Below, piece after piece: positions 7,977 through 16,835 of a DNA stretch of 64,000 nucleotides. A program made the translations under genes and the position numbers. The number at the start of each line of letters is the position of its first letter. The first letter of the stretch is position 1. The DNA is from Anoxynatronum sibiricum (GTDB lineage: Bacteria > Bacillota > Clostridia > Peptostreptococcales > Tindalliaceae). Below the pieces are notes generated by a model. That model was not told the DNA's origin and made no database searches. It was given only the letters and a program-made list of their open reading frames with translations. The stretch lies in assembly GCF_039414295.1 (NCBI RefSeq), contig NZ_JBCITM010000008.1, positions 62,001 to 126,000 of the forward strand. Direction: 5' to 3'.

Positions 7977-8993
7977 TTATTCTTCCACATAGCCTTCCGG
8001 ATTCTGTTGCTGCCAGCGCCAGGAATCCCGGCACATATCCTCCACGGTTTTTTGTGCTTTCCAGTCCAGTTCTTTTTCTGCCAGAGCAGGATCTGCATAG
8101 CAGGCATCAATATCGCCAGGTCGCCGGGGAGCCATCACATAGGGAATTGTCTGGCCTGTCGCTTTCTGAAAGGTGTTGACCAGATCCAGTACGCTGTAGC
8201 CGATACCCGTCCCCAGGTTATAGGCCCTGACGCCGGTGATGTGCTGCAGTTTTTCAAGGGCCTTGAGATGCCCCACTGCAAGGTCATTCACATGGATGTA
8301 ATCCCGCACGCCGGTGCCGTCATGAGTGGCATAGTCGCTGCCAAAAACACTGAGTTCCTTCCGTTTGCCCACGGCCACCTGGGTGATGAAGGGCATCAGG
8401 TTGTTGGGAATGCCATTGGGATCTTCACCCATGGTGCCGCTTTCATGGGCGCCGATGGGGTTGAAGTACCGCAGCAGCACCACCTGCCACTGGGGATCGG
8501 CGGCCTGAAGATCCCTGAGAATCTCTTCGATCATCAGCTTGGTGCGCCCATAGGGGTTGGTGGCACTGGTGGGAAAATCCTCCGAAATGGGAACCGATAC
8601 AGGGATACCGTAAACTGTGGCCGAAGAGCTGAACACCAGCCGCTTCACCCCGTGGCGGGCCATCACCTGGCTGAGAAGCACCGTGCCCGTCACGTTGTTA
8701 TGGTAATAACGCAGAGGCTGTTCCACCGATTCCCCCACTGCTTTCAGACCGGCAAAGTGGATGACTGCCTCCACCTGATGCGCCGCAAAAATAGCCTCCA
8801 TGGCTGGTTCGTCCAGTAAATCCGCCTCGTAAAAACGAACTGTTTTACCTGTGATGGCTTCCATGCGCCGCAATACTTCCCGCTTGCTGTTGGAAAGATT
8901 ATCCATCACAATCACTTCATACCCTGCCTGCAGCAGCTCGATGCAGGTATGGCTGCCGATATAGCCGGTACCACCGGTCACCAAAATTGACAT
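7977..8993 (-). CDS. galE: UDP-glucose 4-epimerase GalE
   Basis: This 338-residue short-chain dehydrogenase-type epimerase interconverts UDP-glucose and UDP-galactose (possibly also the N-acetyl sugars) in the cytoplasm. It shows the NAD-binding GGTGYIGSH at the N-terminus, the catalytic Ser region FSSSATVYG (about residue 123), the Tyr-Lys pair in NPYGRTK (about 147-151), and the family C-terminal half with RRPGDIDACYADP. The length matches the usual 330-340. The ATG at 8991-8993 has AGGTGAAG upstream; a TTG one codon earlier is less likely. It lies between the two DUF4832 paralogues at the end of the glycan operon and presumably supplies UDP-galactose-type donors. Confidence 0.97.
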   Translation of the reverse strand: MSILVTGGTGYIGSHTCIELLQAGYEVIVMDNLSNSKREVLRRMEAITGKTVRFYEADLLDEPAMEAIFAAHQVEAVIHFAGLKAVGESVEQPLRYYHNNVTGTVLLSQVMARHGVKRLVFSSSATVYGIPVSVPISEDFPTSATNPYGRTKLMIEEILRDLQAADPQWQVVLLRYFNPIGAHESGTMGEDPNGIPNNLMPFITQVAVGKRKELSVFGSDYATHDGTGVRDYIHVNDLAVGHLKALEKLQHITGVRAYNLGTGIGYSVLDLVNTFQKATGQTIPYVMAPRRPGDIDACYADPALAEKELDWKAQKTVEDMCRDSWRWQQQNPEGYVEE

Positions 8994-9093
8994 CAATCTT
9001 CACCTGTCTTTCTTCAGTTCTTTTTGAAAACTCTTTATGATAACTCTTTGTGGCTGTGTATCTGGACTGCCCTGTTTCTCCACTGTTTCCCAC

Positions 9094-10869
9094 TCAATTC
9101 AGCATTCTGAATATATCCGCCAGGGCACTGCGGCGGGTCACGGTTACTTCGCCCACATAGACCAGATTGTTTCGCTGAGGCACTTCTCTCACTGTCAGGC
9201 GCACCGGTGCCTCACCGGTTTCCGGGTTGACGATGCCCACCCACAGACCGTATGTGCCTGGCGTCAGCTCCTCGGGCACCTCCAGCCGGGTTTCATGAGT
9301 CTCCACCATTTGAGGAAACAGCGTTCTCACCCGCTCACTCACCACTGCTTCAGCCACTGTTTCTCCCGCAGACGTCTGAAGACGCAGCACGATGGGCCAG
9401 TCTTCATAAAAGGGGGCCGTTCCCTCATTGCTCCAGGTGCTTTGAACCGTCAGGGCATTCCCCGCTGTCACCCGGTCGCTGTGGGCGGCCTGACGTATCA
9501 TGAACCGGTAACCGATATGACTGAACAGCTTTTCCTGGTTCACCCGGGTCTCATTGTCCATGTAGAAAAAAGCTTCATTCAGCCAGGTGATGTGCGTATC
9601 CCGGGCCATTTGAATGGTGGCGTCAATGTAGGCATTGGTGAGAAAGCGCTGGTCGCCGGTGTAGAGAAATTCTCCCCCTGAAGGCGCTGTTCTCCAGAAA
9701 TCCGGCATGGCCGGATGCGTGTCTCCCGTGTAATGATCCACGTATCCGTTTTCATACCAGTTTTGATGATACTGATACGTATCCACCGCTGATCCAAAGG
9801 CATGGTTGTGGAGGCCGAAGTGATGATCCAGCGCCACCTGCCGGGGATATCGGACGCTCACCAGTGTCTGCTGAAACACTTCAGCATACTTTTCTTCGTA
9901 CTGGGAAGCGATTTCTTTCACCGGGTATCTTCCCGCTGCTCCCGCCTGCTGGATAAAATGGGTGTGCATCTCTCCCCAGTGCCCCAGGCTTCCCATGACA
10001 ATGGCATAGGTTTTGTCGTTGTCATAGCGTTCTGCCACTGCTTCCAGTGCCTGGTGATGATATGCCATGAGCAGGGGGCTGGCATAATTGGGGCTGAACC
10101 CGCCCCGGTATTCCACCCCGCCATCGGGCAGGTCCATTTTCCATCGGTAGAAGGTTCCCACGCCGGGGATATCGGCAGTGTCGGCAAAGGTGGCGTTAAA
10201 CTGACGGATCACCTGCCGGTCATTGCGAATCAGCTGAAGGGCCCTTTCCGCCTCCCGCACGGCTTCCTGGTTCCCCAGGCGACGGGCTTCTTCCAGGCGC
10301 CGACTGTAGTCAGCCGCCGCTTCTTCTTTCAAGGCTTCATACATCCACAGAGGAATGTCAATGTGTGCTTCGGTAATTTCCCGGCTCAGGGTGGGATAAT
10401 CCATCACCAGCATGAGCATGTACTGGTTTTGCTGTTCTTCAATCCAGTACCGGAAATTGTTTTGCTCCTCCACTTTACTGAAATCAATGTTTCCTTTTTC
10501 TCCTTCAATTTCCCGCCAGGTATAGCCAGCCACCACCATCGTACCTTCCACATAACGGGTGCGGTACTTGGCAGGGGCCACTGCCCCCATAAAAGGATTG
10601 GGCAAATAGTTGGTGTCTTCCTGAAAAATCACCTGCCGGATGGATTGGGCCACAGGCAGCGCCCCCTCCAGTTCCTGCAGCCGGTTCATTCGGGGCATCC
10701 TCACCAGCAGGACGGCGGCCGCCAGCACTGCCATCACTATCAGCATTCGCCGAAAACCAGGTTTTTCAAGCAGTTGCCTGCCGTCTCCCGGCTTTCCTGC
10801 AGCTGGTTGCTGACGTTGCCGAAAGAACACTGTTGCTTTTTCATGCAGCTCTGTTCCCGTGATGTTCAT
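9094..10869 (-). CDS. Membrane-anchored DUF4832 protein, paralogue of the secreted one
   Basis: This 591-residue protein has one N-terminal membrane segment (about residues 40-57, MLIVMAVLAAAVLLV) preceded by a basic cytoplasmic tail. The extracytoplasmic part matches the secreted paralogue almost segment by segment: NPFMGAVAP, VVAGYTWREIE, FYRWKMDLPDGGVEYRGGF, SLGHWGEMHTHFIQ and the DUF4832 tail VGIVNPETGEAPVRLTV. It has no Ig-like domains or proline linkers. I chose the ATG at 10867-10869, with AAGGGGTG upstream, over longer starts that run into the flippase gene. The shared GHWGEMH Glu is a candidate active-site residue of a glycosidase-like barrel. Its place between flippase and galE suggests processing or anchoring of the glycan at the membrane; activity is unknown. 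Confidence 0.8.
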   Translation of the reverse strand: MNITGTELHEKATVFFRQRQQPAAGKPGDGRQLLEKPGFRRMLIVMAVLAAAVLLVRMPRMNRLQELEGALPVAQSIRQVIFQEDTNYLPNPFMGAVAPAKYRTRYVEGTMVVAGYTWREIEGEKGNIDFSKVEEQNNFRYWIEEQQNQYMLMLVMDYPTLSREITEAHIDIPLWMYEALKEEAAADYSRRLEEARRLGNQEAVREAERALQLIRNDRQVIRQFNATFADTADIPGVGTFYRWKMDLPDGGVEYRGGFSPNYASPLLMAYHHQALEAVAERYDNDKTYAIVMGSLGHWGEMHTHFIQQAGAAGRYPVKEIASQYEEKYAEVFQQTLVSVRYPRQVALDHHFGLHNHAFGSAVDTYQYHQNWYENGYVDHYTGDTHPAMPDFWRTAPSGGEFLYTGDQRFLTNAYIDATIQMARDTHITWLNEAFFYMDNETRVNQEKLFSHIGYRFMIRQAAHSDRVTAGNALTVQSTWSNEGTAPFYEDWPIVLRLQTSAGETVAEAVVSERVRTLFPQMVETHETRLEVPEELTPGTYGLWVGIVNPETGEAPVRLTVREVPQRNNLVYVGEVTVTRRSALADIFRMLN

Positions 10870-10985
10870 GGTGATTTCACCCCTTTGTGCATCCATGCTT
10901 TTTTCATACCCAAAATGACGTGGGTGGAACGTTTTAATTGAAGACCACCGATGGTGCCCGGTGCAGCTGCCTCCAGTCATGTCCT

Positions 10986-12518
10986 TTACGGCGCCTCTTT
11001 TTTTACAAGTTTGCCCATTCCCAGCCGCCGCAGAATGCTTATGCGTTCCTCAGGTGTGAGCAGCACTGCAAAAATCAGGGGGAGAAACAGCAGGTTCAGC
11101 AGCATCCCCTTTGTCAAAAATCCGGTCAGGACGGTACCGTCCAGCAGCCGGTTCAGCCCGTATCCAAATGCCAGGGCAAGGCCTGAAACCACACCGTTTT
11201 TCAGGAAAACCACCCGAAAATAATGCATCAAATCCAGCTGCAGCAGTTTTCGGTAATAAAAGTTGGTCATGACAAAGGATCCCAGAAACAGGGTGGTGGC
11301 CGTGGCCAGGGCTGCTCCCATGGGGCCGATGCGCTGGACCAGATAGACGGTTGCAACAATGTTCACAATGGCGCTTCCCAGATAGATATAGGTGCTGATT
11401 CGGTGCCGCTTCATTACGTACAACAGTTCAACTCCGGTACTCTGTGCCAGAATCAGCCAATAGGGAATCAGAATGGTAATGGCGTACACATAGGTCATGG
11501 GATAGCGATGACCTATCCAGAGCACGACAAAATCCCGCCCCAGCACCAAAAAATTGACCACTGCAAAGCTCATGAGAATGGCCAGCACCCTGGAACTGCG
11601 GGTAAAGAGACTGCTGGCCCGGGCCTTGGACTCTTCCAGATCTTTCACCACGTAGTGGGCCATGAACTTGGGAAGAAACAGCCCGGAGAAAGCGACGCTG
11701 TAGCGATAGAAATAATCGATGAGCCGTTGGCTGAGGGCATACTCGGCAATGACCTCCGCATTGGTGAACATGCCCAGCACAATGTTGTCGGTGTTCCAGT
11801 AGAGGGTATGGGCCACTCCTGACAGAAACACAAAGGTGGTGTATTGAAACAGTTTGTGAAAAAGGGCCTTATCCAGATGAAAGAGCCTGATTTTCAGCTG
11901 ATACTTGAACACCGACACCAGCGCAAAGAGTAGATTGGCCGACTGCACCAACATCATTTCCACCAGAAACACTGCCACAATGCCGCCGCCCAGCCGCAGA
12001 ACCGTTGTTACTGTCAGCAGTTTCAACAGCGCTTTCACCGTTCCAATATTGAACAGCAGGGAGAAATGCCCCCGTCCCCGAAGATGCGACTGAAACAGGG
12101 AAGCAGGAATGTTCAGCCCTGCATTGGCCGCCGCAATGAGAAAACTGGTTTTTGCCAGTGTCAGCTCAGTGCCGGTAAAAGCAAAAATATGCCCAAAATA
12201 ATGGTACAGCACCGCCACACCGCCAAGAAAAACCAGACCGGTGCCTATGTACAGGGTCAGCACAATGGAGACAATGGCGCCCTCCATCTCCTCTTTCTTT
12301 TCCTCAGCATATTTGGCCACATACCGTTCAATGGTTTTTCCCAGCCCCATGCTCATGAGTTCGGAATAAATGGTAAGGCTGATGACAAACTGGTAGATGC
12401 CATAATGGCCTTTTCCCACATGGGACTCCACAATGGGCACCAGAATCAATGCAGCCAGAATATTGATGAATAAATTGGTATAGGATGACAGGGCATCCCG
12501 CCGAAGCGACTGTTCCAT
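10986..12518 (-). CDS. Wzx-like polysaccharide flippase
   Basis: This 510-residue multi-pass membrane protein of the MOP superfamily would flip undecaprenyl-linked repeat units to the outer face. About 12-14 hydrophobic segments are visible across its whole length. The N-terminal SSYTNLFINILAALILVPIVESHVGKGHYGIYQ is the typical first-helix region of oligosaccharide flippases. The start is the ATG at 12516-12518, where AGGTG lies seven nt upstream; a GTG three codons earlier lies within that site. It follows the GT4 gene by about 40 nt and precedes the membrane DUF4832 gene in the same direction. Confidence 0.88.
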   Translation of the reverse strand: MEQSLRRDALSSYTNLFINILAALILVPIVESHVGKGHYGIYQFVISLTIYSELMSMGLGKTIERYVAKYAEEKKEEMEGAIVSIVLTLYIGTGLVFLGGVAVLYHYFGHIFAFTGTELTLAKTSFLIAAANAGLNIPASLFQSHLRGRGHFSLLFNIGTVKALLKLLTVTTVLRLGGGIVAVFLVEMMLVQSANLLFALVSVFKYQLKIRLFHLDKALFHKLFQYTTFVFLSGVAHTLYWNTDNIVLGMFTNAEVIAEYALSQRLIDYFYRYSVAFSGLFLPKFMAHYVVKDLEESKARASSLFTRSSRVLAILMSFAVVNFLVLGRDFVVLWIGHRYPMTYVYAITILIPYWLILAQSTGVELLYVMKRHRISTYIYLGSAIVNIVATVYLVQRIGPMGAALATATTLFLGSFVMTNFYYRKLLQLDLMHYFRVVFLKNGVVSGLALAFGYGLNRLLDGTVLTGFLTKGMLLNLLFLPLIFAVLLTPEERISILRRLGMGKLVKKEAP

Positions 12519-12558
12519 TTTTTTCACCTGTGCTTCCCTGTGGAATGGCTGAAACGTA

Positions 12559-13698
12559 TCATGCGAACCGCTGCCGGATCATCGCCGCATAGGGTTCCCC
12601 CATGACTTCCATCTGGTGATGCTCTCGTCCATAATTCAGTGCACCTGTTCCCAGCTGCCGCAGGGTGTCATTGTCAAGCTGGCGCAGGAACTTTTCCAGC
12701 TGCTGCATGTCATCATGGCAGCAGATTCCCAGCCCATGGCGGGTTATGACGCCGTCGGGATCCACCTTTAGAGAGGCAATGGGAGCACCTCCCAGGCAGG
12801 CCTGTACGAAAGAATTGGGAAACCCCTCATATTCAGAGGTGTTCACCAGTGCCCTGGCACTGTTGTAATGCGCCTGGATTTCTCGAAAAGGTACCGATGG
12901 CAAAAAAGTGAGATTGGGCAGTGATTTGGCCAGGGTAATCATTTCTGCGGCCTGGGCCAGAAATGCCGGTGGTTCCATGGGTGAAGGGGGCGGCATGATC
13001 ATTTTAAAAGATAAATGAGGCAATTGCTGTGCCAGCTGCAGAAACAACCCGGGTCGTTTCAGGGCAATGCACCGGCCTACCCAGAGAATGTCTTTTTTCT
13101 CATGAAAACAGATGGCATCCCCCGCAGGGAACCCATTGGGCACCACCCGGCTTTCCACCTGCATACGTTCTTTTAGAAGCCGCTGCTGCTGCACCGTCTG
13201 GGTCAGCACCTCATCGGCCCGATACAACCCCAGGCGGTAGAGGTGATAGGCGCGCCTGCCACCGGCAGCTGAAGGGCTGGTGAAAGCGGTGTCGTTGTCG
13301 GAGGCCAGCCGGTGGATCATATATTTATTGCGGAACACTTTAAAAAACAACGCAGCCCATCCCACCATGTCATTGGCCATTTCTGTCAGCATGACCTGAG
13401 CCGGACTCCGCCACAGAGTGTGCCACAGCCGGCTGTAAAAGACCAGTTTCTGTTTGGGCGTTTTCTGGTGCCAGCCAAAATAACGGATTTTTTCCAGCTG
13501 CACCCCATCCCTGATCTCCGGTTCATCGGGCTGCCCAAAATCACCCACGTAAAAGATCACTGAGAAATCTGGCTGCTGCGCCAGATACACCGCCAGATTA
13601 TACTGGTCCACCTCTGCACCGCCAAAGGCGGGAGGTGCATCAGGATTAAACAGGGGATAGGCATTGGCGGATAAAAAAGCGATCTGAGTTTTCTTCAC
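12559..13698 (-). CDS. Glycosyltransferase, GT4-like
   Basis: This is a 379-residue GT-B fold transferase. The N-terminal half begins KKTQIAFLSANAYPLFN and carries GGAEVDQYNLA, a variant of the family GGAE motif. The C-terminal half has ILWVGRCIALKRPGLFLQLA and NTSEYEGFPNSFVQA, whose Glu-x7-Glu spacing is the nucleotide-sugar phosphate-binding signature. I prefer the GTG at 13696-13698, with GAGAGGGG eight nt upstream; a TTG at 13722 would lengthen it by eight residues. Sugar and linkage are unknown. It sits between the GNAT gene and the flippase in the glycan operon. Confidence 0.88.
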   Translation of the reverse strand: MKKTQIAFLSANAYPLFNPDAPPAFGGAEVDQYNLAVYLAQQPDFSVIFYVGDFGQPDEPEIRDGVQLEKIRYFGWHQKTPKQKLVFYSRLWHTLWRSPAQVMLTEMANDMVGWAALFFKVFRNKYMIHRLASDNDTAFTSPSAAGGRRAYHLYRLGLYRADEVLTQTVQQQRLLKERMQVESRVVPNGFPAGDAICFHEKKDILWVGRCIALKRPGLFLQLAQQLPHLSFKMIMPPPSPMEPPAFLAQAAEMITLAKSLPNLTFLPSVPFREIQAHYNSARALVNTSEYEGFPNSFVQACLGGAPIASLKVDPDGVITRHGLGICCHDDMQQLEKFLRQLDNDTLRQLGTGALNYGREHHQMEVMGEPYAAMIRQRFA

Positions 13699-13764
13699 AC
13701 CTGATACCCCTCTCTCTTTCAAGTCATTCTCAAATGCGGCAGGCTACTCCCGCAAATCTTCTGT

Positions 13765-14394
13765 TCATGCATCGTCTTCCCATGTTCGAACCATATTGAT
13801 TTTTTTAAATCGCAGATCGATATGATGAATGGTTTGATAACGACGGAATCCATATCGCCGAATGGCTTTTTCTGAAAATCGGTTCCCTTCATCCACCATG
13901 GTACTGGCTGTGTCACAGCCTTTTTTCTTTCCCAGTTCCAGCAGCGCCTGTGTGGCATATTTTTGTGCTCCCCGATTGCGGTGCTGTTTAAACGTATAGC
14001 CGTCGAAAAGAAACACGTTGCCCGCTTCATCCGGTACCAGGTATTCCATGGACTCATCATAAGTTTCCCGGAAGGCAAGGCAATAATACCCCAGAATCTG
14101 CTCTGCTGCGTCCATTACCACATACACCCGCTCTTTTGTCTCTTTTTTTAGTCTTTCTGCCAGTTTATCCAGTTTTTCCGGCAGAATCTCGTCAGGATAC
14201 GCCTGAATCATACGCTGAAACAGCCTGTGATTCATCTCTGACAGCTTCAATCCTTCATCGCCTGGCACCGGCGCCACATGCTTCAGTTTTACCCGGTAAA
14301 CATGAGTACGCAGGTAAACACGCCCAAGGATCCGCCGAAGGATTCCTTCTATTCCCTCTGTTTTAATGATGAAAACCAGCTTTCCAGGTGACAT
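13765..14394 (-). CDS. GNAT-family N-acyltransferase
   Basis: This 209-residue protein has the GNAT pattern: a helical N-terminal part, EQILGYYCLAF (beta-4), the acceptor-side strand VFLFDGYTFK, then QHRNRGAQKYATQALLELGKK in the place of the acetyl-CoA loop Q/RxxGxG/A, and FSEKAIRRYGFRRYQTIHHI as the final strand. It overlaps the end of the preceding FemAB-like gene by 32 nt, so the two are translationally coupled. It probably acylates an amino-sugar of the repeat unit or a protein; the substrate is not visible from sequence. Confidence 0.7.
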   Translation of the reverse strand: MSPGKLVFIIKTEGIEGILRRILGRVYLRTHVYRVKLKHVAPVPGDEGLKLSEMNHRLFQRMIQAYPDEILPEKLDKLAERLKKETKERVYVVMDAAEQILGYYCLAFRETYDESMEYLVPDEAGNVFLFDGYTFKQHRNRGAQKYATQALLELGKKKGCDTASTMVDEGNRFSEKAIRRYGFRRYQTIHHIDLRFKKINMVRTWEDDA

Positions 14395-15175
14395 AAGATA
14401 TCCCTTCTCTTCTCTTCTGATTCCAGTTCTGCCACTTCTTGAAGATGCACAATAACCGCCCCTTCCATGTCAGTGGATAGCAAAACTCATACTCTTTTAG
14501 TATTTCACCATGGAACCCTTCCTTATAGTGGTTCACCTGCTGCCACGAAAGTTCGCCATCAGCAGGCAGCAGCCCCCCCAGGTCATAGAGATGTTTGCCC
14601 TTTTCTTTCCAGAAAAGCATGCACCGATACTCCACTGTTTTACTCACGGCAGAAATCAACTGAATGCGGTGTGCCTCCGTTTCATTCAACCGTTCTGTGA
14701 ACCCAAAATAGGGCAGCACTTTTTCTGTGTCTTCAATCAGAATGCGCTGCAACAGAATCCGACCCTCATACCATGCCGTTACCATGCCAATGCGGTGATG
14801 GGCCAGCAGCTGGTACACCCGCTGGCGTTCTGAAGGTTCAAATCCCTTCGCTCGGGTAAAGTCATCATATTTCTCCAGGAAACCGTCCACCTGCTCTTTC
14901 GTCGGTGTTTCTTCAATTTCAATGACAAGGGCTTCATCCCGGAGCATCCGTCGAATGGCCTTACGGGTACTGTCACGAAATGACCTCAGCATTGCCTCTT
15001 CATCACGATTTAAATCAATGACTGCTGTGGCATACTCCTGGGCACCGGGATAAGACTCACGGCAGAAGAAATAATAGACCACATCATAACCAGGATCTCT
15101 GCGCATGATTTCAGGGGCGTAATACACATCTTTGATGTGCAAAAATCCTTTCAATCGATCTCCCACTTCAAACAT
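14363..15175 (-). CDS. FemAB/Acetyltransf_6-like aminoacyl- or acyltransferase (copy 2)
   Basis: This 270-residue protein carries FemAB-type features: RSFRDSTRKAIRRML (a basic helix that recalls the Fem family), a central acceptor-domain segment, and the C-terminal YDLGGL...VNHYKEGFHGEI, equivalent to the Fem/FmhB end motif (YDxxG...h..FKxGFGG). It shares its opening (LGFIxIKDxYYAPE pattern) and layout with the gene just upstream, so the pair is a tandem duplication. In the family, Fem proteins add amino acids from tRNA to lipid II and related ones acylate other acceptors. Within a glycan operon, decoration of the repeat unit is the best inference. Confidence 0.7.
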   Translation of the reverse strand: MFEVGDRLKGFLHIKDVYYAPEIMRRDPGYDVVYYFFCRESYPGAQEYATAVIDLNRDEEAMLRSFRDSTRKAIRRMLRDEALVIEIEETPTKEQVDGFLEKYDDFTRAKGFEPSERQRVYQLLAHHRIGMVTAWYEGRILLQRILIEDTEKVLPYFGFTERLNETEAHRIQLISAVSKTVEYRCMLFWKEKGKHLYDLGGLLPADGELSWQQVNHYKEGFHGEILKEYEFCYPLTWKGRLLCIFKKWQNWNQKRREGISYVTWKAGFHH

Positions 15176-15226
15176 GGCTTTCCGCTCCTTTGAAGGTATT
15201 TTTCATTAGCAATTTCTTCCGGCACC

Positions 15227-16009
15227 TTACCCGATGCCTCCCTGCAGTGCTTTCAACCGGCAAAACAACCAGCCTTTCAGTGTCACCGGCTGCATGAAAT
15301 GATATTCAGTGGCGATCTCGCCTCCAAACCCCAGTTTGTAGTGGTCCACATTGCCCGCTTCCGGGTTTTCCGGATCAAGGGTCAGTCCGCATAAATCGTA
15401 GTGGGCCTTCCCGCTCTCCCGGGTATACAGCATACACTGGTAATCCAGTGCCCGGTTCATTTTGCCAATAAGACTGACTTTTTCAGTATCTTCTTCAATG
15501 GAGAAACGGGTGTTGTAACCATAATAGGCCACCATTTTTTTGTCTGCTTCAACCAGCAGAAACTGGCACAACACTTCTTCTTCCAGTCTGGCAGTGGCCA
15601 GCGCCAGTCGTTCTTCCCCCGCCAGCAGGTGCACCAGTTCCCGGTTGCAGGGCTGAATGCCCTTTTGGGATGCAAACTGGTCATAGGCTGAGACGAAGGC
15701 CTCCAATTTTTCGCCCCCGCTTTGTTGGAGGCTGCTGAGCGCCTTCACCTCCAGGGAGATGTGTGGATTCTCCATGGCCCGCCGAACGGCGTTTCGAGTG
15801 CTTTTTCGGAAGGAAGCCAGCAGGGCTTCCGGCTCCCGGGAAACATCAATGAGGAGGGTGTGAAATGGTTTGGACCCAGGCCCGGAAACTTTGCAGTGAT
15901 AATAATAAATCACATCAATATCCGGTGACGGCGGCTGGAGCGCAGGGGCATAGTAGAGATCTTTAATGCGGATGAATCCCAGTTTGGTCCGATGGTTGAT
16001 TGCAAACAC
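15227..16009 (-). CDS. FemAB/Acetyltransf_6-like aminoacyl- or acyltransferase (copy 1)
   Basis: This 260-residue paralogue of the next gene downstream has the same order of motifs: LGFIRIKDLYYAPAL, SFRKSTRNAVRRAM (basic helix), a middle GNAT-like strand region, YDLCGLT and VDHYKLGFGGEIATEY at the end. KLGFGGE is very close to the Fem-family C-terminal signature. Both copies are short (full-length FemX proteins run about 340-420 residues), so each is perhaps one Fem unit without the coiled-coil arm. It lies about 40 nt after the DUF2334 gene in the glycan operon. The exact donor (aminoacyl-tRNA or acyl-CoA) cannot be told. Confidence 0.7.
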   Translation of the reverse strand: MFAINHRTKLGFIRIKDLYYAPALQPPSPDIDVIYYYHCKVSGPGSKPFHTLLIDVSREPEALLASFRKSTRNAVRRAMENPHISLEVKALSSLQQSGGEKLEAFVSAYDQFASQKGIQPCNRELVHLLAGEERLALATARLEEEVLCQFLLVEADKKMVAYYGYNTRFSIEEDTEKVSLIGKMNRALDYQCMLYTRESGKAHYDLCGLTLDPENPEAGNVDHYKLGFGGEIATEYHFMQPVTLKGWLFCRLKALQGGIG

Positions 16010-16046
16010 AACGTTAGCCTCCTGATCTTAGGTGAATTGACGGAAT

Positions 16047-16835
16047 TCAGCGTTCCTGATCAACAACCGATTGGTGCTTTATTGCCCGCAGAGGGCGCAC
16101 CCCACAGTGGTAGATCATCCGTTTCAGCTTGAACAGACTGTTCAGCGGGCCATGATACCACTGCAGGGGAAGGCTGGCCACCTGAGAAAAGGGCATGATG
16201 ACATCATTCGTTTTCAGATGATCTTCAATTTCTTTCATGGCAGCTTCTTCCAGATCATCCAGGTGAAGGCAGATGGTGAAGACCCCCACCGGGAAGGGTT
16301 TTTGAGACTGCCAGTTTTGCTGAGGAACAAAAATCAGTCCATGACGCTGGTAAGGATACACTGCCACACCGTCGGTGACGTAGCGAAATCCCAGCTTTTT
16401 CAGGGCACGAAAAGTGTTGTCATCACTGGTGTGCGAGGGCGCCATCCAAATGTCGCTTTCCAGCCCCTGGGCCCGCAGCATGGCCTGTCCGTCACGAATC
16501 ATCTGGTATTGGGTCTCATAAGGGAGACCGGCAAACTCTGAGCTGGATACCCTGCCATAGAGACGCTGGTTGACGGACTGCTGCCGGGTGGTGTATAAAT
16601 GCCGATAGCCATGCTGGGCAATTTCGGCTCTCTTTTCTGCCACCAGGGTACGCATGATCTGGTGAAAATCTTCCCGGGGCGGGTCAAACTGAAGGCTTTT
16701 ATCCTGATTATCCGGGATGACCCCCAGCAAAGGCACCACGCCCCGCTGTTGAAACATGGCCATCACCCGTTCAAAACGGGACCACATCATAGCCGGATGA
16801 ATGTCGTCAATGCGATAGATATACTTAACCTCCAT
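16047..16835 (-). CDS. DUF2334 polysaccharide-deacetylase-like protein
   Basis: This 262-residue protein begins YIYRIDDIHP, with the paired Asp of the NodB-like metal site. It continues with the HGYRH motif (about residue 77), the second metal/His motif of DUF2334, and WMAPSHTSDDNTFRALKKLGFRYVTDG, which matches the deacetylase barrel. There is no signal peptide, so it may act in the cytoplasm on a lipid-linked or nucleotide-linked amino sugar. Its start overlaps the upstream GT4 gene by 11 nt. The call as a deacetylase-like hydrolase is a family inference; the substrate is unknown. Confidence 0.8.
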   Translation of the reverse strand: MEVKYIYRIDDIHPAMMWSRFERVMAMFQQRGVVPLLGVIPDNQDKSLQFDPPREDFHQIMRTLVAEKRAEIAQHGYRHLYTTRQQSVNQRLYGRVSSSEFAGLPYETQYQMIRDGQAMLRAQGLESDIWMAPSHTSDDNTFRALKKLGFRYVTDGVAVYPYQRHGLIFVPQQNWQSQKPFPVGVFTICLHLDDLEEAAMKEIEDHLKTNDVIMPFSQVASLPLQWYHGPLNSLFKLKRMIYHCGVRPLRAIKHQSVVDQER

